A DNA stretch of 64,000 nt from Pseudomonas sp. W4I3 (GTDB taxonomy: Bacteria > Pseudomonadota > Gammaproteobacteria > Pseudomonadales > Pseudomonadaceae): assembly GCF_030816195.1 (NCBI RefSeq), contig NZ_JAUSXS010000001.1, positions 4,487,501 through 4,551,500 of the forward strand, read 5' to 3'. The position numbers and the translations under genes are program-made. This document shows positions 25,835 through 34,917 of the stretch, in pieces. Below the pieces are notes generated by a model, which saw only the letters and a list, made by a program, of their open reading frames with translations, made no database searches and was not told the DNA's origin. The first letter of the stretch is position 1, and every line of letters begins with the position of its first letter.

Positions 25835-26770
25835 ATGTCTGCAACCACAACCGTTACCGCCGCTGAAAACCGACAAAGCATACTCATCGTCGTAGGTTCG
25901 GTGTTCCTGTTGTCAGTGTCAGATGCTCTTATCAAGGCTACCAGCGCCGATACATCGATGTGGCAGCTCTACGTGATTCGTTCGGTACTGGCCATTGGTA
26001 TGCTCGTCGTCTTGCTGATGTACCGCCGCGGCACAACTCAGCAAAGGCCGCTTTCCCCTTTGTGGATAGGCGCAAGAAGCCTGCTGCTTGCCCTGATGTG
26101 GATTGCCTTTTACAGCGCGCTGCCCTTCATCAGCCTGACCATAGCCGCATTGGCAATCTATACGACACCTTTGTTTATCGCTTTGTTCTCGGCAGTCACG
26201 CTGGACGAGCATGTCACACCGCGCAAATGGGTGGCCATTCTGGTGGGGTTCGCCGGGGTGCTGGTCACGCTCGCGCCCAGTCAGGCTGACTTCAACCTAT
26301 GGACACTGCTGCCCGTGCTCGCTGCGATTTTCTATGCCCTCGCAGCGGTCGTGACCAAGGGCAAGTGCGCCAATGAGGTGCCCATGCACCTGGCCCTGGC
26401 GCTGAACATCGTCCTGTTGTTGATGGGGGTGGTCGGCAGCATTGTCGTTGCACAGACTGGCCCTCATCTGCCGGCCAACGAGGGCCTGCGATTTTTGGTA
26501 GGCGACTGGTCGCCCATGGCGATCAGCGACTGGGGCGTGATGGCGGTGCTGGCGATTCTGATGGTACTGGTCAGTACCGGCATCGCCCGCGCCTATCAAA
26601 TCGGCGAGACCTCGATCATCGGCGCATTCGATTACACCTACCTGATCTTCGCGATTGCCTGGGGGGCGTTGCTGTTCAATGAAGTGCTCAATGGCCGGTC
26701 CGCGGTCGGTTTGGCCCTTATCCTGATTTCAGGCTTCATCCTGCTGAAAAAGCCCAACGCTACGCGCTGA
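25835..26770 (+). CDS. DMT-family (EamA) transporter, probable exporter of the product
   Basis: A 311-residue membrane protein with ten hydrophobic helices in two repeats of five, the EamA/DMT pattern (for example SILIVVGSVFLLSVSDALIK and a C-terminal LALILISGFILLKKP). First gene of the second operon, 37 nt before the megasynthase. DMT proteins export amino acids or metabolites; here export of the locus product or a self-protection role is likely from context. No substrate motif can be read. Confidence 0.85.
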   Translation: MSATTTVTAAENRQSILIVVGSVFLLSVSDALIKATSADTSMWQLYVIRSVLAIGMLVVLLMYRRGTTQQRPLSPLWIGARSLLLALMWIAFYSALPFISLTIAALAIYTTPLFIALFSAVTLDEHVTPRKWVAILVGFAGVLVTLAPSQADFNLWTLLPVLAAIFYALAAVVTKGKCANEVPMHLALALNIVLLLMGVVGSIVVAQTGPHLPANEGLRFLVGDWSPMAISDWGVMAVLAILMVLVSTGIARAYQIGETSIIGAFDYTYLIFAIAWGALLFNEVLNGRSAVGLALILISGFILLKKPNATR

Positions 26771-26807
26771 ACGCTTCACATGCACAGGCCTTAACAAGGA
26801 GCTGTTT

Positions 26808-29800
26808 ATGCTGACGTCATTTGATTCCTTGCCCAATGTGATTCTGTGGGCGGTTTCCCGCAGCCGCTCTACCGCTTTCGAGCGGGCCGTGATGCAACAT
26901 CCGGACGTCAGGGTGCTGCACGAAAGACTCTCCGAACCCTTTCTGGCCAAGCACTTTCCCGAAAAACATGCCCTGATTGAGCACACCCGCCGGACCAATA
27001 ACGGACCGCCCGGCATTACCGGTTACGCCGAGGCGATGGCGTTGCTCGGCGCACGTCCAGCACCACCGCACCGCTTGCAATTCTCCAAGGAGATCGCTTA
27101 CTTCGTCGACTTCGACTCGATCGATAGCACGTGGCTGGCGCAATTCAGGCATGTGTTCCTGGTCCGCCAGCCGCGGGATGTGATGCGTTCGCTGTATCGC
27201 GTCAGCCAGAGCGGTGGCACCACGTATTTCGATGCGGATGAATCCGGCTTCGATGAGCTGGCTCGTATCCATGAGCGGGTGCTCGAACAGTGTGATGCCA
27301 ATCAGGTGCTGTACCTGGACAGTGATGAGGACCTGATGGGTGATACGCGAGGCACGCTGGCGCGCTTTTGTGATTTCGCCGGTGTCGACTTTTCGCCTCG
27401 CCTGTTGAGCTGGGCACCGGAAAAGGTCGAACAGTGGCAATTTTTCCAAGGCTGGCATGACGATGCCGAGCGCTCGTGCGGTTTCGCCCAAGTCGTGCAC
27501 CCGGAAATCACGGTTCCGGATGCCGTCGAATCCACGGCACGGGACAAGCAACCCCTCTACACGTTTTTCCATCTGGCAGCTGCCTGGCAGCGCGTGCCCC
27601 CCACGAAGGATCACCTTGCCTGCCTTTATGAACCGGCGCAGGCACATCTGCGCGTTTTGTTGCTGGCATCGACGAGGCAGCAGCTCCTGCGTGCGTTGCA
27701 ATGGGCAGCGCAATTGCCTGGCGACTATGCCGTTTGGCTATGGAGCAGCCCCACAGCCTGCCATTTCGACGCAATCATCCGCGAGATCGAGCAGCTGCAG
27801 GACCTGCCTCTGATGACGCTGACGACCTCTGAAGACCCGGTGTCGCTTGAGTTCGTACGCCGTCTGAGTCATCGCCAGCTGTGCCTGATCTGCCCCGACA
27901 GCCCGTACGCACGCCACACCGGGGTCAAGCTGATCATTGTCGATCGAGATAACCCGGCGATGAATGAAGTCAGCCCACAGATTTCTCAGTACCAGCGGGC
28001 GGCAGCTCAACACAGTCGCGAGCAGCAGATCACGACCCAGCGTCTCAACGCCCCGGCCGATGCAACAACGCCCTCCTGGCACACGCATCTGCGTCAGTTG
28101 CTGCGCGATGCCCCAGACAGCACGGTCGCCGCCAGCCCCCAACGAAGCCTGAGCGCCCGCGATCTGAATGACCAGGCCTGCAAACTGGCTGAGCGACTTT
28201 TGCACAGTTGCCCCCACGGCGGCTGGGTGGCTATCCGCCTGGACAAAGACCTGCGCACGCTAGTGACCATGACCGCCTGCAGCCTGCTGCGCTGGCCCTA
28301 CCTGGACATCCCGCAATGGTACGGCCCCGACGCCACCGCGAACGTCCTGGCGAAACTCGATCCAGTGGTCGTGGTGGGCGATACACTGACTCTCCAGTCC
28401 CTGGCAGGCCGTTATCGCACGCTGCTGCTGGACCGCCTGCCGGAGCGCTGCGACGCTGCGCCAGAGGTTCGACCGCAGCCCTTCGGTGATGTGGCCTATG
28501 GCTTGCTGACCTCTGGTACGACGGGTATGGCAAAGGTCGTCACAATTGGCGAACACGCTCGCCTCGATTCACTCGCCTTCTGGCGTCAGCATTTGCGTCC
28601 CGGTGATCGCATCGGCCTCAATGCGTGGATGACCGGCTATGTCTACTACCCCATCTTCAGCGGCGCGGTGGCCTGCCTGATTCCGGACGCCATGGTGCTG
28701 GATCCCCACGCTCTCACAGGTTTTATTCAAAGCAGTCGTCTCTCTCAATTGATGATCACCCCCAGTCTTGTGGCCGGCCTGCTGCAAAACGAACAGGCAT
28801 TCCAGCAGGCGTTTGCCAGTGTGCATACCCTGTGGCTGAGCGGCGAGCCGCTACCCGACGCGATTCGCGAACAGATCACGCGTTGCCTGCCCCACTGCAA
28901 GGTGCTCGATCTGTATGGCTCGAACGAAGCCGGGGACGTGGCCCTGGTCGGCCCGCAAGGCCGCTTGCACTTCACCCCTGGCACCGAAGCCTTCGTGCTG
29001 GACTCGACACTTGAATGCGTTCGCCTGGGCAGCCCTGGCGAACTCTACGTGCACACCCAGGGACTCACGCCGGGTTATCTGAAGGACGATACGGCCGACC
29101 AGGCGGCCTTCGTATCCAATCCGCTGCGCCCAACCCACCCGGACCTGGCCCGGCGGCTGCTGCGCACCGGTGATAGGGTGCAACTCACCGAAAGCGGAAA
29201 TATCCACCTGCTGGGCCGCAGCAGCACGCATTTGAAATTGCGCGGGTTCAAGGTATTCAGCACCGATGTGGAACGCATCCTGATTGCTCATCCCGAAGTA
29301 CGTACGGCCTTGGTCACCACGCGCGGCGACGGGCTTGACCTGCAACTGGTGGCCTTTATCGCCCCAGCGGATGCCGAACACCCGCCCCATGCCAGCACGC
29401 TGCGGCAATGGGCGAGTCAACACTTGCCGGCCTTCAGCGTTCCGGTGGCCTACTTCCTGACCCCATCGATCCCGGCCGGTGCCAGTCAGAAGCGCCTGAG
29501 TTCGCACATACTGCTGCAACTGCCACTGGTCCCTCTGCCAGATGACGAACCGCCGCTCACGCCCCTGCAATCCCGGGTCGCTGCCTTATGGGGCGACTGC
29601 CTGAACCTTCAGGGTGTGACCCTGGGCCCCGACAGTGACTTCCTCGACATGGGTGGCAGCCTGTTGCTGTTGGAATTGATAAACCTGATCAACCGGACTT
29701 TCCGTTTCGATCTCTCCGTTGCCGACATTACCCGCGACGCTACCCTGGCGGGCATTACGCAGCTGATCGCGCTTGAGCTTCAAGGCGAGCGCGTCAAGGA

Positions 29801-30884
29801 GCCCCCCTTCTCTGTCGAAGCCGAAACCGAGCTTTACCTGGGCAGGCTGCAAGCGCCTGTTAGGCATGTGCCTCCACGCGAGGCACGGCGCACGATACTG
29901 GTTACAGGAGCCACGGGGTACCTGGGACGGATGATCGTGCGCCACCTGCAACAGGCCGTGGGCGTGGAACGCATTCTGTGTCTGGTGCGGGCCGAAAACC
30001 CGGCTCACGCACAGCAGCGGGTTGCGGATCTTGGGTCAGTGGAGGCTGTCGTTGCGGACTTGGGCCAACCCCGGCTAGGCCTGTCACCCGAGGATTACCG
30101 TCGATTGTCTTCGGAGGTCGACTGCATCATTCATTGTGGTGCCGAGGTAAACTGGCTCAAGCGTTATGAACGCCTGGCCGAGACTAACGTGGGCGGCGTT
30201 CTGGAAGTGCTGCATCTGGCTGCCCTTGGCGGTGCCCGCGTTGTCATCGCCTCAACCTTGCCCGAGACGGTTCCGACCACAGGCTACAACCGAGCCAAGC
30301 TGGTGGCTGAAAGCGTGGCGATAAGGTTCCGTGAACAGACCGGCATAGATCTGCACATCCTGAGATGCGGGGACATCAGCGCTCCCCTTGAGGCCAATGC
30401 CTGCGACCGCATCAACCCCGACGACTATGTCGGATTGATGATTCGTAGCTGTGTTGCTCTCAAGGCCTGGCCGGCGCAAAGCGACTGGTCGCTGAATCTC
30501 ACGCCGGTGGATCATGTCGCACGGATCTTCGTGCGCTGTGCCCTCGGCGGATTGATGACGCAATCGACGTCAATCCATCACCTTTACAACCCAGAAAACA
30601 CCCGCTGGGAACAGATCTGCAGTTGGATCCAGACACTCTTGGGGACGGACCGGTTCACGGCACTCCCCCTTGCTCAATGGCGCGTCAGACTCGAAGCCCA
30701 GGCACCTGGCAACGCCGTGCTACAGCGCACGTTGCTGATCCTTCCAATGATCATCGAAGACTTCAAACACTTCAGCCACCCGGCCCCGTTGCAAGTCGCG
30801 CAGCTGGAATGCCCGGTGATCGATGCCGAATGGACGCAGCAGTACCTCACCGCACTCAACCTGGACACAGGAGAGACCCCATGA
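26808..30884 (+). CDS. Sulfotransferase-A-PCP-thioester reductase megasynthase (NRPS-like)
   Basis: A 1358-residue protein. Residues ~5-230 resemble a PAPS-dependent sulfotransferase: SRSRSTAFERAV (5'-phosphosulfate loop) and VRQPRDVMRSLYR (3'-phosphate motif). Residues ~235-425 are an unassigned linker. An adenylation domain follows (~428-900) with LLTSGTTGMAKV (A3, ~565), LYGSNEAGD (A5, ~702), LRGFKVFSTDVERI (A8, ~813) and the A10 lysine in ASQKRLS (~890). The carrier protein has DMGGSLLLLE with Ser ~951. A reductase domain (~1030-1358) shows LVTGATGYLG and the Y-x3-K in GYNRAKLV (~1160). There is no condensation domain, so it should activate one acid and release it reductively as aldehyde or alcohol. 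It overlaps the dehydrogenase gene (ATGA). Confidence 0.88.
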   Translation: MLTSFDSLPNVILWAVSRSRSTAFERAVMQHPDVRVLHERLSEPFLAKHFPEKHALIEHTRRTNNGPPGITGYAEAMALLGARPAPPHRLQFSKEIAYFVDFDSIDSTWLAQFRHVFLVRQPRDVMRSLYRVSQSGGTTYFDADESGFDELARIHERVLEQCDANQVLYLDSDEDLMGDTRGTLARFCDFAGVDFSPRLLSWAPEKVEQWQFFQGWHDDAERSCGFAQVVHPEITVPDAVESTARDKQPLYTFFHLAAAWQRVPPTKDHLACLYEPAQAHLRVLLLASTRQQLLRALQWAAQLPGDYAVWLWSSPTACHFDAIIREIEQLQDLPLMTLTTSEDPVSLEFVRRLSHRQLCLICPDSPYARHTGVKLIIVDRDNPAMNEVSPQISQYQRAAAQHSREQQITTQRLNAPADATTPSWHTHLRQLLRDAPDSTVAASPQRSLSARDLNDQACKLAERLLHSCPHGGWVAIRLDKDLRTLVTMTACSLLRWPYLDIPQWYGPDATANVLAKLDPVVVVGDTLTLQSLAGRYRTLLLDRLPERCDAAPEVRPQPFGDVAYGLLTSGTTGMAKVVTIGEHARLDSLAFWRQHLRPGDRIGLNAWMTGYVYYPIFSGAVACLIPDAMVLDPHALTGFIQSSRLSQLMITPSLVAGLLQNEQAFQQAFASVHTLWLSGEPLPDAIREQITRCLPHCKVLDLYGSNEAGDVALVGPQGRLHFTPGTEAFVLDSTLECVRLGSPGELYVHTQGLTPGYLKDDTADQAAFVSNPLRPTHPDLARRLLRTGDRVQLTESGNIHLLGRSSTHLKLRGFKVFSTDVERILIAHPEVRTALVTTRGDGLDLQLVAFIAPADAEHPPHASTLRQWASQHLPAFSVPVAYFLTPSIPAGASQKRLSSHILLQLPLVPLPDDEPPLTPLQSRVAALWGDCLNLQGVTLGPDSDFLDMGGSLLLLELINLINRTFRFDLSVADITRDATLAGITQLIALELQGERVKEPPFSVEAETELYLGRLQAPVRHVPPREARRTILVTGATGYLGRMIVRHLQQAVGVERILCLVRAENPAHAQQRVADLGSVEAVVADLGQPRLGLSPEDYRRLSSEVDCIIHCGAEVNWLKRYERLAETNVGGVLEVLHLAALGGARVVIASTLPETVPTTGYNRAKLVAESVAIRFREQTGIDLHILRCGDISAPLEANACDRINPDDYVGLMIRSCVALKAWPAQSDWSLNLTPVDHVARIFVRCALGGLMTQSTSIHHLYNPENTRWEQICSWIQTLLGTDRFTALPLAQWRVRLEAQAPGNAVLQRTLLILPMIIEDFKHFSHPAPLQVAQLECPVIDAEWTQQYLTALNLDTGETP

Positions 30885-31888
30885 CACAGACTACCACCGG
30901 ATGGGCGGCCCATAGCCCAGGCTCGCCATTGGAGCCCTTTACGTACCCCCGCCTGGACCCGGGTCCCAATGAAGTCGAGATCCGGGTCACCCATTGCGGC
31001 GCCTGCACGAGCGACCTGCATTTGATCGAAGGAAACTGGGGCGAAGCCTCTCAATACCCGCAAGTGTGTGGTCATGAGGTGGTCGGAAAAGTAGTCCGCA
31101 GCGGGTCCTCGGTAACGGGGCTCGCCGCGGGGCAACGGGTCGGTGTCGGCTGGTACAAGGGGGCATGCCTCGCATGCGAGTGGTGCCTGAAGGGTGAAGA
31201 GCAGCATTGTCCAAAGGTGGTGCCTACGTGCAGCGATGGGCAGCGAGGCGGCTTCGCGGACTTTTTGACCTGTGACGCAAAGTTCGTATTCGCCATTCCC
31301 GATGCCCTACCCTCAGCCATGGCGGCGCCATTGTTTTGCGCGGGACAGACGGTGTTTACCGCACTGCTGCGTGGCACTCGCCCGGACATGCGGGTCGGCG
31401 TGCTGGGGATCGGCGGGCTGGGTCACCTGGCCATCCAGTTCGCCGCCAAATTCGGGTGCACTGTGACCGCGCTGTCGAGCTCTGAAGACAAGAAATCCCA
31501 AGCCATGGAATTGGGTGCCAGCCACTTCTGCATCCTGGACCCGGATACGTTGAAAACCCAGGAAAACACGCTGGATTTCCTGTTGGTGACGGCCTCCAAC
31601 GATCAGGACTGGGCGAGCGCCATCGCCTTGCTGCGACCGCGCGGCACCCTGTGCTTTGCAGGCATGCCCAACCCGGTCACCTTGGATATCGCAGCCATGA
31701 CCTACAAAACCCTGACCGTTTCCACCGCCAACGTTGGCGGGCGTCACGACATGCTGCAAATGTTGGCGTTTGCCAGCGAGCACCACGTCTGGCCACTGGT
31801 CGAGACATTTCCGGCGACAGGAATCAATCAGGCCCTGGATGCACTGCGCAACAATCAGGTGCGTTATCGCGCCGTCGTTGAGTTCTGA
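30881..31888 (+). CDS. Zinc-dependent alcohol dehydrogenase (cinnamyl-alcohol dehydrogenase-like)
   Basis: A 335-residue MDR enzyme. Catalytic zinc ligands are Cys in HCGACTSDLH (~39) and GHE in VCGHEVVG (~63). Structural zinc cysteines are in CLACEWCLKGEEQHC. The cofactor fold has GVLGIGGLGHLAIQFA (~172-187). ATG 30881 overlaps the megasynthase stop by 4 nt, so the enzyme probably acts directly on its aldehyde product, reducing it to an alcohol (or the reverse). Length is typical. Confidence 0.9.
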   Translation: MTQTTTGWAAHSPGSPLEPFTYPRLDPGPNEVEIRVTHCGACTSDLHLIEGNWGEASQYPQVCGHEVVGKVVRSGSSVTGLAAGQRVGVGWYKGACLACEWCLKGEEQHCPKVVPTCSDGQRGGFADFLTCDAKFVFAIPDALPSAMAAPLFCAGQTVFTALLRGTRPDMRVGVLGIGGLGHLAIQFAAKFGCTVTALSSSEDKKSQAMELGASHFCILDPDTLKTQENTLDFLLVTASNDQDWASAIALLRPRGTLCFAGMPNPVTLDIAAMTYKTLTVSTANVGGRHDMLQMLAFASEHHVWPLVETFPATGINQALDALRNNQVRYRAVVEF

Positions 31889-31915
31889 CCCACACAAACT
31901 CCACGGAGATACCTC

Positions 31916-32550
31916 ATGCCTTCTTCGCTGGCACTACCGCCAACCCTCCCAGTGCATGCGGACCTGGTCCCGCACACCCCTTCGAGATCGGGCGTCAGGA
32001 ACATTCCGATCTGAAGGGCCACCGTTCACTCCTGTTGTGGTTCACCGGCATGTCCGGCGCGGGCAAGTCCTGCATAGCCAACCGGGTCCAGGCCAACCTG
32101 CACAAGCATCAATTGCACACGTGCCTGTTGGACGGTGACCGGCTTCGTCAGGGCCTGACCGCCGACCTGGGCTTTGTCGATGACGATCGCAAGGAAAACA
32201 TCAGGCGTACCGCCGAGGTGGGCAAACTGATGGTGGATGCGGGCGTGATCACCTTGGTGTGCCTGATCTCACCGTTCGAACAAGAGCGTCGCATGGCCAG
32301 AGCTCTCTTCGCCCCCGACGATTTCATCGAGATATTCATTGATGCGCCGCTGGCAGTCCTGGAGCGACGCGACCCCAAAGGGCTGTACGCCAAGGCGCGT
32401 AAGGGCCTGATCAAGAATTTCACCGGTATCGACTCCCCCTATGAACGGCCTCCCTCCCCCGACATCTTGATCGATAGCGCAACGATCTCTGTCGAGCAGG
32501 CCGCGCACACCATCGAAGCATTCCTGCACAACCGCCGGTGCTGGAACTAA
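31916..32550 (+). CDS. cysC: APS kinase (PAPS synthesis), apparent frameshift near 31977-31980
   Basis: The main frame encodes LKGHRSLLLWFTGMSGAGKS (P-loop), LLDGDRLRQGLTADLGF, NIRRTAEVGKLMVDAG and the RDPKGLYAKARKG loop, all typical of adenylyl-sulfate kinase. The only good start (ATG 31916, ggag 7-10 nt upstream) is in another frame and stops after ~32 codons. The two frames join if one C is added to the CCCC run at 31977-31980, giving a ~211-residue protein of normal CysC size. So this is either a sequencing error, a real inactivating frameshift, or use of TTG 32035 (which would lose the first strand). It would make PAPS, the donor for the sulfotransferase domain of the megasynthase. Confidence 0.78.
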
Positions 32551-32577
32551 CCGTTACACTCATATGGGGCAACCATT

Positions 32578-34038
32578 ATGAAGACGCTCGTTATCGTCGG
32601 TGCCGGCTTCAGCGGCGTGGCCACTGCGGCACAGATCCTGCGCGGCGCAGACACCAAACTGCGCATAATACTGGTCAATCGTATGCGGGCCATGGCACGA
32701 GGGCTGGCCTACGGCACCAGCAGCCCCCTTCACCTATTGAACGCCAGCGTGGGGAAAATGAGTGCGCTGGATGATGATCCAGAAGATTTTTTGAGGTTCT
32801 GCAGAAGCCGACACCTCAACGTCGAGTCTACTTCGTACGTCAGTCGCAACCTTTATGGCGACTACTTGAACGATGTGCTCGACAGCGCTGAACGCTTAAA
32901 CCCTGGCGCGCAGTTGTCACGGATTGTCGCGGAGGTCATACAGGTGCAGCCCTGCGGTGACGGCGCCCGGCTCAAGCTGTCGGATGGATTTACCCTCGAG
33001 GCGGATCATGTGATCCTCGCCTTTGGCAACTTCCCTCCCGCCGACTGCTGCAATTTGAACAAGGCCCTACGTCCGCAGACCTACGCGCATGATCCCTGGA
33101 GTCCTCCCCTATGCCTGGCGTCCGATCCAGACGCCGCAGTGCTGTTGATCGGCTCCGGCTTGACAGCGGTCGACATGGCGCTGCTACTGCTTCAAAAAGG
33201 CCATCGCGGCCCAATCCATTTACTCTCTCGGCGCGGGCTCTTGCCCCTTGGACACTCAACGGAGGCCATTGCCCCCCTTTGCGCCCCTGTGCACCTGGGG
33301 CGCGGCTCACCTCGACAGCTGATGGCGACACTGCGCAAGCGGGTCAAGGAGCACCAGCGCCGCGGAGGCGATTGGCGAGCCGTGATCGACAGCTTGCGTC
33401 CGTGGGTACAAAAACTCTGGTGCGCAATGGATACCACGCAGCAGCGACAATTTCTACGGCATGTCCAACCTTGGTGGGACGTCCATCGTCATCGTTTGGC
33501 GCCTACCACTTTCGACCACTTTCGAAACCATCTGGAAAGTGGACAACTGACCATTCATGCCGGCAGGTTGACCAATGTGGCGCTGCTGGGCGAAGGGTTG
33601 ATTGTGGGTTTTAAACGGCGCAGCGACCAGGCAACTGTATCGCTCAGGGTCAGCAGCATCATCAATTGCACCGGGCCCAACCTTGACATCCAGCGAGTCG
33701 ATACCCCCCTAGTCAACAACTTGCTGGAGCAAGAGCTTCTTAGCGCCGACCCTTGTGGCTTCGGGATACTTGTGGACGACCAATTGCGCGTGTTGGATCA
33801 GCAGCATCAGCCGATCCCTTGGCTTAGCTACGTGGGGCCCATGCTCAAGGCGCAGTATTGGGAAGCCACCGCCGTCCCTGAGCTTCGGCGCTTTTCGTTC
33901 AAGTTAGCCACCCGCATGGCCACCCTGCTGACAGATTTACCGGTTAGCAGTGGGCAAAACTCCAGGTTGCGCGTGACGGCTCAAGGTGAGCAAGGTGTTG
34001 CCACTGACCTAAAAAGCACTCCGGATGCTGCAGGGTGA
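32578..34038 (+). CDS. FAD/NAD(P)-binding oxidoreductase, last gene of the locus
   Basis: A 486-residue flavoprotein. The N-terminus carries the dinucleotide motif LVIVGAGFSGVATAAQIL (~4-21); a second nucleotide fold with VLLIGSGLTAVDMALLLLQK lies near ~188-207. LAYGTSSPLHLLNASVGKMS is typical of the NAD_binding_9 family (YdhS/HpnW-like proteins). Such proteins are poorly characterised, and some act in N-oxidation or redox steps of secondary metabolism. It is 27 nt after the APS kinase and ends the operon. The C-terminal ~25 residues (SGQNSRLRVTAQGEQGVATD...) look disordered. Confidence 0.82.
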   Translation: MKTLVIVGAGFSGVATAAQILRGADTKLRIILVNRMRAMARGLAYGTSSPLHLLNASVGKMSALDDDPEDFLRFCRSRHLNVESTSYVSRNLYGDYLNDVLDSAERLNPGAQLSRIVAEVIQVQPCGDGARLKLSDGFTLEADHVILAFGNFPPADCCNLNKALRPQTYAHDPWSPPLCLASDPDAAVLLIGSGLTAVDMALLLLQKGHRGPIHLLSRRGLLPLGHSTEAIAPLCAPVHLGRGSPRQLMATLRKRVKEHQRRGGDWRAVIDSLRPWVQKLWCAMDTTQQRQFLRHVQPWWDVHRHRLAPTTFDHFRNHLESGQLTIHAGRLTNVALLGEGLIVGFKRRSDQATVSLRVSSIINCTGPNLDIQRVDTPLVNNLLEQELLSADPCGFGILVDDQLRVLDQQHQPIPWLSYVGPMLKAQYWEATAVPELRRFSFKLATRMATLLTDLPVSSGQNSRLRVTAQGEQGVATDLKSTPDAAG

Positions 34039-34648
34039 ACGGAGCGCTGCCGGCACTGCCGTAGAGGCGGTCCGGCTTCCGTCCATCCCCGCGCGAAAGT
34101 ACATTGGAGACCACACCGTGATACCTCGATATCGTTAGAGCGTCATTCGTGAACGCTCATGTACGGCACGCGAATGGGGCAAATCTGGGCGCATATTTGA
34201 AATTATTCTGCCCGAAAGTGTTGATCTAGGGCCAAGTCAAAATGTTTTTCGAAGAGAACGACCTTGACTGTATTTACAGGCTTCGGGTTCACCACGCTAT
34301 GTGGCGCGGCTCAGCGTCAACCGCAACCACCCAAGCACGGCATCGATAGCTCTAACAATCAGGTTACTGCGCTGATCGGCCATATGGCTCCATCACCAGG
34401 AAGTTCATAACACCCATCGACACGAACCTCCGCCGCTGGAATCATGTGATATTCCGAAGTCTGAGCGAATGCCCGGATCACTCATCAGCAACAGAGAGCT
34501 CCGCGTAACCTACAGCCATCGCCCAAAGCTTGCCTCGCGGACTGTCCAGATCGGCAACTCATTACGAACGTCTTCGCTTCTTCAGGTTCTTGCACCCGTA
34601 GGGGCTGTCCGGGGGGACACAAGACTCGAACGCCTCTCAGATGCATAG
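34039..34648. other. Non-coding right flank of the biosynthetic locus, nothing recognised
   Basis: About 610 bp without a convincing gene. I found no intact transposase, tRNA or attC site. It lies between the last biosynthetic gene and an integrase tail, and probably represents decayed mobile DNA. Confidence 0.4.
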
Positions 34649-34735
34649 CTACCGAGATCCAAGATATCCGTGGGAGTAAATGTGGGAGTATTTTTTTCAG
34701 ATATGAAAAAGCCCAACCGGCGAAGATTGGGCTAA
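34649..34735 (+). pseudogene. 3' tail of a phage-type integrase next to tRNA-Pro
   Basis: The frame reads LPRSKISVGVNVGVFFSDMK then KPNRRRLG and stops at 34733-34735. The GVNVGV tail, encoded by a tandem gtgggagta (34670-34678 and 34682-34690), is characteristic of C-termini of integrases that insert at tRNA genes. Upstream a stop codon (34646) ends the frame, so the body of the gene is lost. The tail ends 15 bp from the tRNA 3' end. Confidence 0.5.
34704..34733 (-). terminator. Rho-independent terminator of tRNA-Pro
   Basis: On the minus strand AGCCCAA and TTGGGCT form a 7-bp stem with a 10-nt loop followed by TTTTT. It lies 17 bp beyond the tRNA 3' end and overlaps the integrase tail on the other strand. 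Confidence 0.8.
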
Positions 34736-34749
34736 GTCATTGAAAGATA

Positions 34750-34826
34750 TGGTCGGGACGGAGTGATTCGAACACTCGACCCCTAGCACCCCATGCTAGT
34801 GCGCTACCGGACTGCGCTACGCCCCG
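34750..34826 (-). tRNA. tRNA-Pro (anticodon GGG)
   Basis: A 77-nt cloverleaf on the minus strand. The acceptor stem is CGGGGCG paired with the 3' end, and CCA is encoded. The anticodon stem CTAGC/GCTAG encloses the loop ATGGGGT, so the anticodon is GGG, reading CCC and CCU. The T arm contains GTTCGAATC. The tRNA is flanked on its 3' side by an integrase tail, the usual position for island attachment. Confidence 0.95.
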
Positions 34827-34869
34827 ACTAGGCGTGTTACTGGGTTTGCTTCTTAACGAAGCGAACCGG

Positions 34870-34898
34870 AATATACCGCAAGCTTTTGAAATGTGGAA
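34870..34898 (-). promoter_or_regulatory. Probable sigma-70 promoter of tRNA-Pro
   Basis: On the minus strand TTCCAC (34893-34898) and TATATT (34870-34875) are separated by 17 bp and lie about 45 bp before the tRNA 5' end. The -10 is good and the -35 weak. Confidence 0.4.
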
Positions 34899-34917
34899 GT
34901 ATTTTTAAAAGCCTGAA

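Noticed and set aside
32035..32550. APS kinase starting at TTG 32035
   Set aside because: It would remove the segment before the P-loop strand (LKGHRSLLL) that is conserved in the family; the frameshift explanation keeps the whole protein.
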